This document shows positions 9,517-17,779 of a stretch of DNA of 64,000 nt, in pieces. Positions within the stretch are counted from its first letter, which is position 1. Each line of letters opens with the position of its first letter. A model generated the notes under the pieces. That model did not search any database and had not been told where the DNA came from. It saw only the letters and a list, made by a program, of their open reading frames with translations. The stretch comes from Dehalococcoidia bacterium (GTDB taxonomy: Bacteria > Chloroflexota > Dehalococcoidia > SpSt-223): assembly GCA_026003895.1 (NCBI GenBank), contig BPIC01000005.1, positions 186,001 to 250,000 of the forward strand, given 5' to 3'. The position numbers and the translations under genes are program-made.

Positions 9517-10005
9517 GTGGACATGCTCGCCGCGCTTGGCCTTCCGCCGACCTTGCTCCATTCCGATGCCTATCTGCTCGGCCGGGTACGGACGCGGCTG
9601 ATTCGCCGGCTGAGCGAGGGGCATGCCGAGTTAGGACTGCGGATCGGTCAGGGCGTCATCCTCATCTGCCTCGACGAGGTCGGGGCACTGTCCCAACGCG
9701 ACCTAGCCCAGCTTCTGGACGTGGACCCGAGCGACTTGGTCCGCCATGTGGACGCGCTTGAGGTTGCCGGCTTCGTTGCGCGTCGGACGGATCCTGCCGA
9801 TCGGCGGAGAAATATTCTCGCTATCACCGACGAAGGCCGTGCCTTGCGCCGCCGATACGACGCGATGGTCGCTCGGGTCGAGACGGAGGTCTTCGGCGTA
9901 GTTGATGCCGAGGATCGGCAAACGCTGCGGCGCATTCTCCGGCAGATCGCGACTGCCCCTCAGTTGGAAAAGGCGCCTCGTGAGGGGACGGAAGGAGAAG
10001 CGTAG
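9517..10005 (+). CDS. MarR family transcriptional regulator
   Basis: A 162-residue winged-helix regulator. The helix-turn-helix reads LSQRDLAQLLDVDPSDLVRHVDALE, here in two parts (residues about 51-62 and 63-75). The wing carries the MarR signature DPADRRRNILAITDEG in shortened form (RRTDPADRRRN). The frame extends upstream to 9352, but that part would run through the consensus promoter at 9482-9510. The start is therefore GTG 9517, with ATG 9523 the alternative; no ribosome binding site precedes either. It sits directly before a flavin-dependent oxidoreductase gene (stop and next ATG adjacent), which it probably regulates in response to a small ligand. Confidence 0.85.
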   Translation: MDMLAALGLPPTLLHSDAYLLGRVRTRLIRRLSEGHAELGLRIGQGVILICLDEVGALSQRDLAQLLDVDPSDLVRHVDALEVAGFVARRTDPADRRRNILAITDEGRALRRRYDAMVARVETEVFGVVDAEDRQTLRRILRQIATAPQLEKAPREGTEGEA

Positions 10006-10998
10006 ATGGATATCGGCATCTCATTGACGCCAAATCGGAACCGTGGCGCAGACCCGCATGAGGCGGTCCGTCATCTCGTCTGGGCAGCTCGCTATGCTGA
10101 CGAGCACGGTTTCGACTATGTCTGGAGCACCGAGCATCACTTTACCGATGTTGCCTTTAGCAGCTCACCGAGCGTGATCCTCAGCCATTATGCAGCGGTT
10201 ACCGAGCGGGCCAAGCTCGGCTATGCGGTGGCGATCGTTCCCTTTCACCATCCTGTCCGGCTGGCCGAGGATATGGCGTGGATCGACAACTTCTCCAACG
10301 GGCGGCTCATCGGGGGCGTCAGCCCGGGCTGGGCGGCCTACGAGTTCAGCGTGTTCGGCGTTCCGCTCGAGGAGCGACGCGAGCGCTTCCTCGAGGCGTT
10401 CACGATCATTCGGAAGGCGCTTGCCGGTGGCAGGTTCAGTCACGAAGGCCGCTTCTGGACGGTGCCGGAGACGCAAATCATGCCGCCGCCAATTCAGCCG
10501 GGCGGACCGAAGTTCGTGTCGGCGACCACATCGCGCGAGGGGTTGATGATGACTGCCAAGTTACGAATCAGCCCGCTGATGGGTTTCGATTCGCCTGCCG
10601 CCCTTGCTGAACTCCGGCAACTGTACATCGACACCGCCCGCGAGGACGGGGCAACGGACGATGAATTGACCGATCTGCTCAGCCGGCTCGGCGCTCTCCG
10701 CCGCGTCATCATCCGCGACAGTGACGAGGAAGCCGAAGAGGAGGCGATCGAGGCAGCTGGCGGGTTTGCCGCCGGTTCAGCCAAGCTGAAGGTCGATGCG
10801 AAGACTGGTCAGCCGGTCGAGGGAATCGTCCGTCGCCGCGGGGGACGCGGATGCCGGCAAGGATCCGCGTCAATCGTATGCCTTTCAGGGCACCCTTTGG
10901 GGCTCGCCCGACACCGTCGTTCGCCGGCTGCTCGAGCTGCGGGATGCTGGTCTCGGTCATGTCGTTCTCCAGTTTCACAGCCCCACTCGCGACCCTGA
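10006..10998 (+). CDS. LLM-class flavin-dependent oxidoreductase, frameshifted
   Basis: The first 275 or so residues are a bacterial luciferase-like (LLM) monooxygenase: a TIM barrel that uses reduced flavin, with WSTEHHFTD near residues 44-52 and RLIGGVSPGWAAYEFSVFG near 101-119. After about residue 275 this frame turns into arginine-rich nonsense and stops at 10998. The true C-terminus continues in the +1 frame (see the fragment at 10796-11086). The switch lies between about 10828 and 10844, next to a run of five G at 10840-10844. One surplus base explains it, either a real mutation or a sequencing error. The intact protein would have about 360 residues. It is co-transcribed with the marR gene. 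Confidence 0.75.
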   Translation: MDIGISLTPNRNRGADPHEAVRHLVWAARYADEHGFDYVWSTEHHFTDVAFSSSPSVILSHYAAVTERAKLGYAVAIVPFHHPVRLAEDMAWIDNFSNGRLIGGVSPGWAAYEFSVFGVPLEERRERFLEAFTIIRKALAGGRFSHEGRFWTVPETQIMPPPIQPGGPKFVSATTSREGLMMTAKLRISPLMGFDSPAALAELRQLYIDTAREDGATDDELTDLLSRLGALRRVIIRDSDEEAEEEAIEAAGGFAAGSAKLKVDAKTGQPVEGIVRRRGGRGCRQGSASIVCLSGHPLGLARHRRSPAARAAGCWSRSCRSPVSQPHSRP

Positions 10999-11086
10999 GG
11001 CAGTCAAGGAGAATATCCGGCGGTTCGCACGCGACGTTCTTCCCGCCTATCGCGCCGAAGTCCGCGCGCCCGCTGGCGTCCGCTAG
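10796..11086 (+). pseudogene. C-terminal part of the LLM oxidoreductase in the shifted frame
   Basis: From about 10832 this frame reads VAAGDADAGKDPRQSYAFQG and then SPDTVVRRLLELRDAGLGHV, the normal end of LLM-class enzymes: the 'GTPDTVI..L..L..AGV' segment that closes the barrel. It ends at 11086. The first dozen codons, from the ATG-like start at 10796, overlap the upstream reading frame and are not meaningful. It belongs to the gene that begins at 10006 and is separated from it by a one-base frame change. Confidence 0.7.
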
Positions 11087-11404
11087 CCTCGTTCGCCAGT
11101 CCGCCGCAACCTACGCCTGCAGCACTCATCTCGGTCAGCGCGGACGCAGCAGCAGGTGCAGCCGCGTCAGGGAGGACGCTTTGCTCGCCGTCGGCGGCGA
11201 AGCCACCTGGCTACAGAATCGCTGCTTGCCGGCGAGGCCAGACGCCGCCTCCGTTTCGACGGCTGCGAGGCGGACTTCGTTTGCCCGCGACTGTGACAAC
11301 GATCACGTCCTCGGACCGTCCTGGGACTGCCCCGAGGCAGCTGCTTCGACGAAATAGCAAGTAAGCGAGGAGCACAACGGGCAAATAACCCAAATCGGCT
11401 CCCC
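11087..11404. other. Intergenic region, no gene seen
   Basis: 318 bases between the oxidoreductase fragment and the PAS protein. No frame looks like a protein and no clear terminator hairpin with a T-run is visible. A TATGAT at 11414-11419 lies just inside the annotated PAS frame. It could be a -10 element, in which case the PAS protein would start further downstream. Confidence 0.4.
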
Positions 11405-13045
11405 ATGTTGGGCTATGATTGCGTTAACGAGGATGCGGTGGCTTCCCGACAGGTCGGGGGGGATCGACTCGAGGGAAGGGGCTACGCTGCGCACCGGGCT
11501 GCGCGGTTAGGAGCCAACGAACGCATGCAGGCGAATCGAACGCGTCGCGGCCATGCCGCTCTGCGTCCACCCCGACCCGCTGCGCGGCGGTTTCGGCAAG
11601 TCCTCGCTGCGCCCGTCCTCCCGATGATCGACGGGATTGTCGAGCAGACCGCCGAGCCTGTGCTCGTTGTCAGCCTAGACGGCAACGTTCGCAGTTGGAA
11701 CTCTGCCGCCGAACGCCTCTACGGCTATCGCGCAGGGGAAATGATCGGGCAGCCGATCACTCGCCTGACCCCTCCCGGTCAACCCACCGATCTCGCGATG
11801 GCGCTGGACCGGTATCTCCGTGGCTTGCAGCCGGCGCCCTTTGAGGCGGTGCGCCTAGGCAAGCACGGCAAGCGTGTCGACGTGTTGGTTACCCTCGCAC
11901 CGATCCGAAGCCGGGCCGGCCGACTTCTCGGCCTTGTTGTTGTTCACCGTGCTCTTCCCGCACGTCAGTCCGTCGCCGATCGACTGCGCGGCGTGGACGA
12001 TGCCATTCGCGTGGTTCTTGAGGACATTCCCGTTGGCGTCCAATGGCTAGCTGCCGACGGAACAATTCTCTGGGCGAACCGCGCCCAGCTCGAGATGCTC
12101 GGCTATCCGGCTGACGAGTATTTCGGCCAGAGCGTCGCTGCGTTCGCCACCGATCCTGAAGCCTTTCGGGCGCTCGTTGCTCGGCTCGATGCCGGGGAAC
12201 AACTCCGCAATGCTGAGCTGAACCTGCGGGCCAAGGATGGATCGGTGCGCACGATGCTCGTGAGTTCGGACGTTCGCTCGGCCGGCGGCCAGTTGCTGCA
12301 CGCCCGCTGGTTGTGCATTGACATTACCGACCGAGCGCAGTCGGAACGGGCGATCCGTGAGGATGAACAGCGGCTACGGGCGATTGTCGACGGGACAGCG
12401 GTGCTGATCTGGTCGATTGGACCCGACGGCAAGCTCACGTTTGTCAATCGGGCGTGGCTCGCCTTTACCGGCCGGACGCTCGAGGAAGCGATCGGCAATG
12501 GGTGGATTGCCGATGTCCATCCGGACGACGTGCCCACGGTGCTCGATCGGTTCCGCAACGCCGTTGAGCAGCGGGAGCCATATCGTGGTGAATATCGTTT
12601 ACGGCGTCACGACGGCATCTACCGGTGGGTGCTGGACACCGCCATGCCGGTGTTTTCGCCCCAACGCGATTTTGCCGGCTACGTCGGTGTTGCCATCGAC
12701 ATCACCGAGCTACGCGACATCGCCGACGAGCGTCAGCGCGTTGCGGCGCGAGAAGCACGGGTCGAGGGTGTCCTGCTGACGGCGCGTGAGATGTCCCACC
12801 TCGTGATCAACAGCATCACCGGCGCGATCGGCAGTCTCGAATTGCTTGCCCACGATCCGACGGACCAGCGCTATCACGCACTTATCCCCGGCGCACTTGC
12901 CGGCCTAGAGAACGCCGCTCGCTACCTGCGGGAGCTGCAGAATATCGTTCGCGTCGAAACAAAACAGACGCCGGTTGGGGAGGCGCTTGACCTCGAACGG
13001 TCGACCGCTGTCGTCGAGCCCGCCGGGTCCGGCCCGGCCGTTTAG
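11405..13045 (+). CDS. Triple-PAS sensor protein with DHp-like end, no ATPase domain
   Basis: A 546-residue cytoplasmic protein with three PAS domains at about residues 75-185, 197-312 and 318-440; the third has a typical PAC motif (GEYRLRRHDGIYRWVLDT). A C-terminal helical segment (about 455-530) resembles the dimerisation/phosphoacceptor region of histidine kinases, with MSHLVINSITGAIGSLELL around its histidine. The usual HExR/HExN context and the whole HATPase domain are absent. It may sense a ligand or redox state and act by dimerisation or as a phosphotransfer partner. The N-terminal 70 residues are basic and low in complexity; the real start may be ATG 11525 or later. Its stop overlaps that of grpE, which converges on it. 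Confidence 0.75.
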   Translation: MLGYDCVNEDAVASRQVGGDRLEGRGYAAHRAARLGANERMQANRTRRGHAALRPPRPAARRFRQVLAAPVLPMIDGIVEQTAEPVLVVSLDGNVRSWNSAAERLYGYRAGEMIGQPITRLTPPGQPTDLAMALDRYLRGLQPAPFEAVRLGKHGKRVDVLVTLAPIRSRAGRLLGLVVVHRALPARQSVADRLRGVDDAIRVVLEDIPVGVQWLAADGTILWANRAQLEMLGYPADEYFGQSVAAFATDPEAFRALVARLDAGEQLRNAELNLRAKDGSVRTMLVSSDVRSAGGQLLHARWLCIDITDRAQSERAIREDEQRLRAIVDGTAVLIWSIGPDGKLTFVNRAWLAFTGRTLEEAIGNGWIADVHPDDVPTVLDRFRNAVEQREPYRGEYRLRRHDGIYRWVLDTAMPVFSPQRDFAGYVGVAIDITELRDIADERQRVAAREARVEGVLLTAREMSHLVINSITGAIGSLELLAHDPTDQRYHALIPGALAGLENAARYLRELQNIVRVETKQTPVGEALDLERSTAVVEPAGSGPAV

Positions 13046-13545
13046 CCTGAGCCTTTTTCACCCGTTCCGACGGCGACCATCGCCGGACGGAGCACCCGGT
13101 CGTGAAGCCGATAGCCCTTCTTGATCACCGTGACAACCTTATTCTCCTCGCCTGGCGACTGCATCACCGCTTCGTGCACATTTGGATCAAACGACTGGCC
13201 GAGCGCGGGAATCTCGGTGACTCCATGGCGCTCGAGCACCGAGACGAAGTTGCGCCGCGTTAGCTCGATGCCTTGCATCAGGGCGCTATCGCCATCTCCG
13301 CTGGCGAGGGCACGCTCGAGGTCGTCGAGCACGCCGAGCAACTCTTTGAGGAGTTGGGCGCTCCCATACCGAATGAGGTCGCCCTTCTCTTGGTCGACGC
13401 GACGTTTGTAATTCTGCAAATCGGCTTCGGCGCGTCGCCAGTTGTTGAGGTAATTGTCTGCCTTGTCGCGCTCGCTTTTCAGCGCTTCTTCGATGAGCGC
13501 CGCCTCGCTCTCAGCCGGGGCGCGCGACTCCGGTTCTTGCGTCAT
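13042..13545 (-). CDS. grpE: Nucleotide exchange factor GrpE
   Basis: GrpE releases ADP from DnaK and helps set the chaperone cycle. The 167-residue protein has an acidic N-terminal tail, a long helix (about residues 20-75) with the family core YLNNWRRAEADLQNYKRR, and the C-terminal beta domain ending in the signature YRLHDRVLRPAMVAVG. The frame reaches GTG 13584, but the ATG at 13545 lies one base past the hrcA stop and has a GGGAG ribosome binding site six to seven bases upstream, so I take it as the start. It is co-transcribed with hrcA and under CIRCE control. No dnaK or dnaJ follows; the next gene converges. Confidence 0.93.
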   Translation of the reverse strand: MTQEPESRAPAESEAALIEEALKSERDKADNYLNNWRRAEADLQNYKRRVDQEKGDLIRYGSAQLLKELLGVLDDLERALASGDGDSALMQGIELTRRNFVSVLERHGVTEIPALGQSFDPNVHEAVMQSPGEENKVVTVIKKGYRLHDRVLRPAMVAVGTGEKGSG

Positions 13546-13546
13546 T

Positions 13547-14602
13547 TCAATCTCCCGCGGCAGGTTCCTGCGGCGGTTTGCCACCTCGCACCTCCCGCAC
13601 TAGTTCGGTCATCAAGGATGCCACATATCGGACAGTTGGGATGGCTCGGTCGTAGGGCATCCGCGTCGGCCCCATCACACCAATCAGCCCGGACATCTCG
13701 CCTGGCACTCCGTATTGCGCCACAACGAACGAGTAGTCGCGGAGAGACTGTTCGGGGTTCTCTCCACCGATAATCACCTGAAACTGGGTCTCACGCACCA
13801 ACTCAGCCAGAGCGGTCGCGATCACGCCCGGTTCGTTCAGTAACTCGACGATCTGTTGGGCGCGGCGACTTTCACTAAATTCGGGCTGGCCGAGTATGTC
13901 GGCCAAGCCGGCCAGAGTGACTTCGCCCGCGTCGGCGCTAGCGAGCGAGGCCAGTGTGCGCTGGGTGGCGGCGAGCACCTGCTGCTCCAACGGGGAGAGC
14001 GGCGCCTCACGGCCGACCCGGGCGATCTCGGCGGGGCCGGCGCCCGCGAGCAGTTGGTTCAGTCGGGCGCTCACCGCGTGCAATTCTTCCTGGTCCGTTG
14101 GCCGGGCGAGCGTCACCATTTGAGGTTTTACGCGTGCCTCGCGAAGCACGAGGATGAGCATCGCAAGCGTCGCGTGAAGCTCGACGAGCTCCAAGTGGCG
14201 CAAGCGAACATCCGGAGCCTTGGGCGCGGTCACGAGCGCCGCGTTCTGGACCACTCGGGCGAGAATCGTCGCTGCCAGCCGGCTCCACACTTCGATGGCC
14301 AGCTCGACCTGACGAAACTCCCGGCGGATCGCGCGGCGGACCGGCTCGGGCAAGGGCAACGGTTCCGGCAGCGACTCCACGTAGTAGCGATAGCCGCGGT
14401 CAGACGGCACTCGCCCAGCCGAGGTGTGCGGGTGAGTGACGAAGCCATTCTCCTCGAGCTCGGCCATCTCATTGCGCACCGTAGCCGAACTGACCGGCAG
14501 TTGATACTTCTTGACAAGTGAGGACGAGGCCACGGGCGCAGCAGAGGCAACGTACTCCCCGACGATGATTTTCAGGAGATTTGCTTGCCGTTCGCTCAGC
14601 AT
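13547..14602 (-). CDS. hrcA: Heat-inducible transcription repressor HrcA
   Basis: HrcA represses class I heat-shock genes by binding CIRCE; GroEL keeps it active. The 351-residue protein begins with the winged helix of the family (LSERQANLLKIIVGEYV, then SSATVRNEMAELEENG and HPHTSAGRVPSDRGYR). The GAF-like and dimerisation region carries GGENPEQSLRDYSFV and MGPTRMPYDRAI. The length is typical. Its own promoter overlaps a perfect CIRCE element, so it is autoregulated together with grpE. Confidence 0.96.
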   Translation of the reverse strand: MLSERQANLLKIIVGEYVASAAPVASSSLVKKYQLPVSSATVRNEMAELEENGFVTHPHTSAGRVPSDRGYRYYVESLPEPLPLPEPVRRAIRREFRQVELAIEVWSRLAATILARVVQNAALVTAPKAPDVRLRHLELVELHATLAMLILVLREARVKPQMVTLARPTDQEELHAVSARLNQLLAGAGPAEIARVGREAPLSPLEQQVLAATQRTLASLASADAGEVTLAGLADILGQPEFSESRRAQQIVELLNEPGVIATALAELVRETQFQVIIGGENPEQSLRDYSFVVAQYGVPGEMSGLIGVMGPTRMPYDRAIPTVRYVASLMTELVREVRGGKPPQEPAAGD

Positions 14603-14615
14603 GTCGACTCGTCCG

Positions 14616-14642
14616 TTAGCACTCTGTCGACGAGAGTGCTAA
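14616..14642. promoter_or_regulatory. CIRCE operator
   Basis: A perfect match to the CIRCE consensus: TTAGCACTC (14616-14624), nine bases, GAGTGCTAA (14634-14642). It lies between the hrcA -10 element and start codon, where bound HrcA would block transcription of hrcA-grpE. The VOC gene starts on the other side, but its promoter at 14688-14717 is clear of the operator. Confidence 0.97.
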
Positions 14643-14653
14643 TTCTGGTTCGA

Positions 14654-14682
14654 ACTGTACCATCGGTCCGGAGATGCGTCAA
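14654..14682 (-). promoter_or_regulatory. hrcA-grpE promoter
   Basis: On the minus strand: -35 TTGACG (14677-14682), a 17-base spacer and -10 TACAGT (14654-14659), with TG two bases upstream of the -10 (extended -10). Transcription would start near 14647, just before CIRCE, which would then form part of the leader. Confidence 0.85.
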
Positions 14683-14687
14683 GGTGA

Positions 14688-14717
14688 TTGACCCTGTGCC
14701 CCAACCTCGACGAGAAT
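14688..14717 (+). promoter_or_regulatory. Possible promoter of the VOC gene
   Basis: TTGACC (14688-14693), an 18-base spacer and GAGAAT (14712-14717). This is a moderate match to a sigma-70 promoter, divergent from the hrcA promoter. The VOC start at 14744 has a GGAGGAG ribosome binding site. Confidence 0.45.
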
Positions 14718-14743
14718 GAAGAGAACATACGTTCGGAGGAGCG

Positions 14744-15130
14744 ATGCGCTACGGCTACACCATTCTGTATGTGCCCGACGTTTCGGCGACGGTAGATTTT
14801 TACGAACGCGCCTTTGGTCTCGAACGCCGTTTCGTGGACCCGAACGGACAATACGCCGAGCTTGAGACCGGCCCGACGACGCTCGCCTTCGCGGCCACGG
14901 ACCTGATTCGGGCGCAGGGACTCCACTTTCGCGATCACGGCCCCGCCGGTCTACCCGCTGCAATGGAGATCGGTTTGACGACCGACGACGTGCCGACCGC
15001 TGTCGAGCGCGCCGTTCAGGAAGGCGCCCGGCTTGTCGCTGCGCCAGTCACCAAACCTTGGGGTCAGGTAGTCGCCTACGTTTCCGATCCGGATGGCGTC
15101 CTTGTCGAGCTTTGCACACCGATGGGCTGA
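14744..15130 (+). CDS. VOC (glyoxalase/bleomycin resistance) family protein
   Basis: A 128-residue protein with two beta-alpha-beta-beta-beta modules of the vicinal oxygen chelate superfamily: TILYVPDVSATVDFYERAFG at the start, and VVAYVSDPDGVLVELCTP at the end with the usual metal-ligand Glu. This superfamily includes glyoxalases, dioxygenases and antibiotic-binding proteins. The substrate cannot be inferred. The ATG has a strong ribosome binding site (GGAGGAG, 14734-14740). Its 3' end overlaps the convergent tetR gene by 55 bases. Confidence 0.88.
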   Translation: MRYGYTILYVPDVSATVDFYERAFGLERRFVDPNGQYAELETGPTTLAFAATDLIRAQGLHFRDHGPAGLPAAMEIGLTTDDVPTAVERAVQEGARLVAAPVTKPWGQVVAYVSDPDGVLVELCTPMG

Positions 15131-15690
15131 GCCAGAAGACGATGCCAAGCGGCGCGCGCCGCCGACAAGATCCGATCGGCCAGCGCGGAATCGTCGACCG
15201 CCCGGGAAATGAGCAGCGCACCGCACATCCCGGAGAGTAGCGCCAACGCGGTTTCCTCGCGGGCTGCAGGGTCTTCCCCCGGCAGGCGGCCTGCGAGTCT
15301 CGCCGCATAGCCGCGAAGCGCCTCGGTGAACGCGTGCCTGAGTTGCTCGGAACCATGCACGACCTCTGGGGCGACCGCCGGCAGCGGGCAGCCCTGTTCC
15401 GGCTGATCGCGGTGAGCTCGCGAGAGGTAGACATCGACCAGCGCTGCGGGACCGGCCTCACTTGCCGCGAGGAGGTGCTCACACTGCTCCGCCAGGGCAG
15501 CGGCGATCGCTTCTGCCGCCAGCGCTTCCTTGCTTGAAAAGTGGGCATAGAAGCCGCCGTGGGTCAGCCCGAGCCGGCCCATCAACTCCCCGACGCCGAC
15601 GCGCTCAATTCCTTCGGCGCGGATCGCGCGCGCCGCCTGCTCGATGATCCGACGCCGCGTTTCTTGCGCTCGCTCGCGCTTGGCTGGCAT
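15076..15690 (-). CDS. TetR/AcrR family transcriptional regulator
   Basis: A 204-residue repressor with an N-terminal helix-turn-helix domain (RRRIIEQAARAIRAEGIERV, then LMGRLGLTHGGFYAHFSSKE) and a C-terminal ligand domain with the CPL and SGMCGALLISRAV segments of the YcdC/TetR_C type. Starting at ATG 15690, behind a GGGGAAGGGG stretch, avoids overlap with the thiolase stop at 15705; GTG 15708 is the alternative. It is co-transcribed downstream of the thiolase gene, whose promoter region carries two overlapping palindromes that are the likely binding site. A fatty-acyl-CoA or related ligand is plausible from this context. Confidence 0.9.
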   Translation of the reverse strand: MPAKRERAQETRRRIIEQAARAIRAEGIERVGVGELMGRLGLTHGGFYAHFSSKEALAAEAIAAALAEQCEHLLAASEAGPAALVDVYLSRAHRDQPEQGCPLPAVAPEVVHGSEQLRHAFTEALRGYAARLAGRLPGEDPAAREETALALLSGMCGALLISRAVDDSALADRILSAARAAWHRLLAQPIGVQSSTRTPSGSET

Positions 15691-15704
15691 ACCACCCCTT
15701 CCCC

Positions 15705-16937
15705 TCACATTCGCTCGATGATCGTCGCGATTCCCATCCCGCCGGCGGTGCAGAGCGTGATACAGGCGGTTGCCAGCCCGCGGCGCTCAAGCTCGTCGAG
15801 CGCTGTGCCCAGCAGCATCGCGCCTGTCGCGCCAAGAGGATGGCCGAGCGCGATGGCCCCACCGTTGACGTTCACCCGATCCGGATCAATCTCCAGACGG
15901 CGCATCGTTTGGATGGGCACCACGGCGAATGCCTCATTGATCTCCCAGAGGTCGACGTCGCCGACCGCCATCCCGGCTTTGGCGAGCGCCCGCCGACAGG
16001 TGTCCGCTGGAGCGGTGAGCATCGTGATTGGGTCGGCGCCGAGGGTCGCCATCGCCCGCACTCGTGCACGTGGCCGTAGGCCGCGCTCACGGGGGTAAGC
16101 CGGGCTTGCTACCACAACCGCTGCTGCGCCATCAGCAATGCCAGAGGAATTGCCGGCGGTGTGGACATGGCGAAGCGGGCGTGCCTCCGGGTAGGCGCGC
16201 ACCGCGATTTCGTCGAAGGTCGGGCCGTCTGGGGTGAGCGCCTCGTTGCCCATGGCGGCGAACGCCGGCGGCAGCGCGGCCAGTGCAGCCAGCGTCGTCT
16301 CCGGCCGGGGATGGTTGTCTTCGGAGAGCAGCACTACGCCGGTCGACGGGTCGTGCACTGGGACAAGGCTCCGACGAAAATGGCCAGCGGCGCGCGCTGT
16401 GGCGGCGAGCTGCTGGGAGCGTAGCGCGAAGCGATCGACGTCCTCGCGCGTGATCCCGTCGAGCGTGGCGATCAAGTCCGCACTGATCCCTTGGGGAATG
16501 AAGTGGCTTCGGGCGCGGAGCAAGGCGTTGTGTCCGTCCTGCCAAGCGCCATCCGAGCGCATCGGGGCGCGCGACATACTTTCGACGCCGCCCGCCACGA
16601 TCAGGCTCGCCGCACCGGAAGCAACAGCCATCGCCGCTCCATTCACCGCTTGGAGGCCTGATCCGCAAGCCCGTGCCACCGTCGTTCCCGGAACCTCGAC
16701 CGGCCAGCCAGCCGTCAGGACCGCGAGCCGCGCGATGTTCGCGCCCTGCTCGCCCGCTTGGGTGACGCAGCCGGCGATCACGTCTTCGACGTCTTGGATT
16801 GGCACGCCGGCACGCTCGATGGCTGCGGTGAGGACCTCGGCGAGCAGCACCTGTGGGTGAACACCAGCAAGCGCCCCTTGCCCGGGCTTCGCTCGCGCCC
16901 GGGGTGTGCGAACTGCTTCGAGTATGACCGCATCCAT
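15705..16937 (-). CDS. Thiolase (acetyl-CoA acyltransferase)
   Basis: A 410-residue thiolase that cleaves 3-ketoacyl-CoA or condenses two acyl-CoA units. The nucleophilic Cys sits in [12 protein letters not shown] (about residue 90). The NEAFAVV motif, the GHPLGATGA histidine motif and a C-terminal Cys in CTAGGMG complete the catalytic set; most thiolases have CxGGG, so the last motif is slightly unusual. The ATG at 16937 has a GAGGAG ribosome binding site. The gene is followed at once by tetR and is probably repressed by it through the operator at 16949-16980. A role in fatty-acid oxidation fits the neighbour, but no other beta-oxidation gene is in the window. Confidence 0.93.
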   Translation of the reverse strand: MDAVILEAVRTPRARAKPGQGALAGVHPQVLLAEVLTAAIERAGVPIQDVEDVIAGCVTQAGEQGANIARLAVLTAGWPVEVPGTTVARACGSGLQAVNGAAMAVASGAASLIVAGGVESMSRAPMRSDGAWQDGHNALLRARSHFIPQGISADLIATLDGITREDVDRFALRSQQLAATARAAGHFRRSLVPVHDPSTGVVLLSEDNHPRPETTLAALAALPPAFAAMGNEALTPDGPTFDEIAVRAYPEARPLRHVHTAGNSSGIADGAAAVVVASPAYPRERGLRPRARVRAMATLGADPITMLTAPADTCRRALAKAGMAVGDVDLWEINEAFAVVPIQTMRRLEIDPDRVNVNGGAIALGHPLGATGAMLLGTALDELERRGLATACITLCTAGGMGIATIIERM

Positions 16938-16948
16938 CCCTGTCTCCT

Positions 16949-16980
16949 CATATGATCATCATCATATGATCACCATCATA
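16949..16980. promoter_or_regulatory. Two overlapping palindromes upstream of the thiolase-tetR operon
   Basis: The first palindrome has eight-base arms (CATATGAT and ATCATATG) around CATC at 16949-16968. The second has six-base arms (TATGAT and ATCATA) around CACC at 16965-16980. The centres lie 14 bases apart. The minus-strand TATGAT at 16975-16980 (and another at 16961-16966) would serve as -10 elements, so a dimeric repressor bound here would cover the promoter. The TetR protein encoded downstream is the obvious candidate. Confidence 0.7.
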
Positions 16981-17779
16981 CAGCGCGGCGGCGTTGGCCG
17001 CCAGCTTCCGCGTCCGTCTCGATCGGCATCGGATGAAGCCAAGCGATCGCTGGCCGGCTTCATCGTCCGGGCGCTAGCCATCACCATCGCCGGCACCCCA
17101 GCAGCCCGTTCAGCGGCGGTCAACGCTGGAGCACGCAAAGGACACCGGGGCAGAGAGCCGGGACCGACCCCAGCAGGCACAGCCGGTCTCACGGTAATGC
17201 TGCCAAGGGGGAGTGACGCCGAAGGAGCATGGGCCGAACACCGCAGGTGCTGCCTCAGCAACGGCAACGCCCGGCGAGTCATTCACGGCGACGATCGCGA
17301 GCAGAAGTCCGCTCCGCCCGTGCCGGCCATCTGCCCTCCCGTTGTGGCCGACGCAAGGTCGCATCCCGCATGGTCGTCGGGCGCGGCCGAACCGCCGCCC
17401 GGACCGCCGCGCCGAACACGATCGCCCCTCCGGATGCGGCGGATGAGAGTCGCAAACGCGAAGTGACGCGTGCCCGCGGTGATCAGCGGCGAAGCGTGGC
17501 CAGACTGCTCGCCGACATCCGCCTCCCTGACCCACGGCGGTAAGCGGGCCCTCGCAGTGCAGTGCGGGGCAGATGGAGATGGCGGCGGCGAGACCACAAC
17601 CGTGTAGGCTCTGTTGCGCACGCGCCGCAACGCGGCGACATTGTGACGCGGCAGGTGTGGCAAAGCACCATCGTGTGCCAAGCGCGGGTAGCAGTGGACC
17701 GCTGCTGCCTCCACGAAGGTAAGCGCCGCAACCTCCGCGAGGCACAGCGGAGGCATCGTGGGATGGCGGCGGAGACCGG
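16981..17779. other. Long region without a supportable gene
   Basis: About 800 bases between the thiolase promoter and the end of rarA. Several frames stay open on both strands, as is usual at this GC content, but none shows a family motif. Their products are rich in Arg, Ala and Pro with Cys and His scattered, which is typical of non-coding GC-rich DNA. No terminator with a T-run or RNA gene is visible. It may be a decayed gene. Confidence 0.45.
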
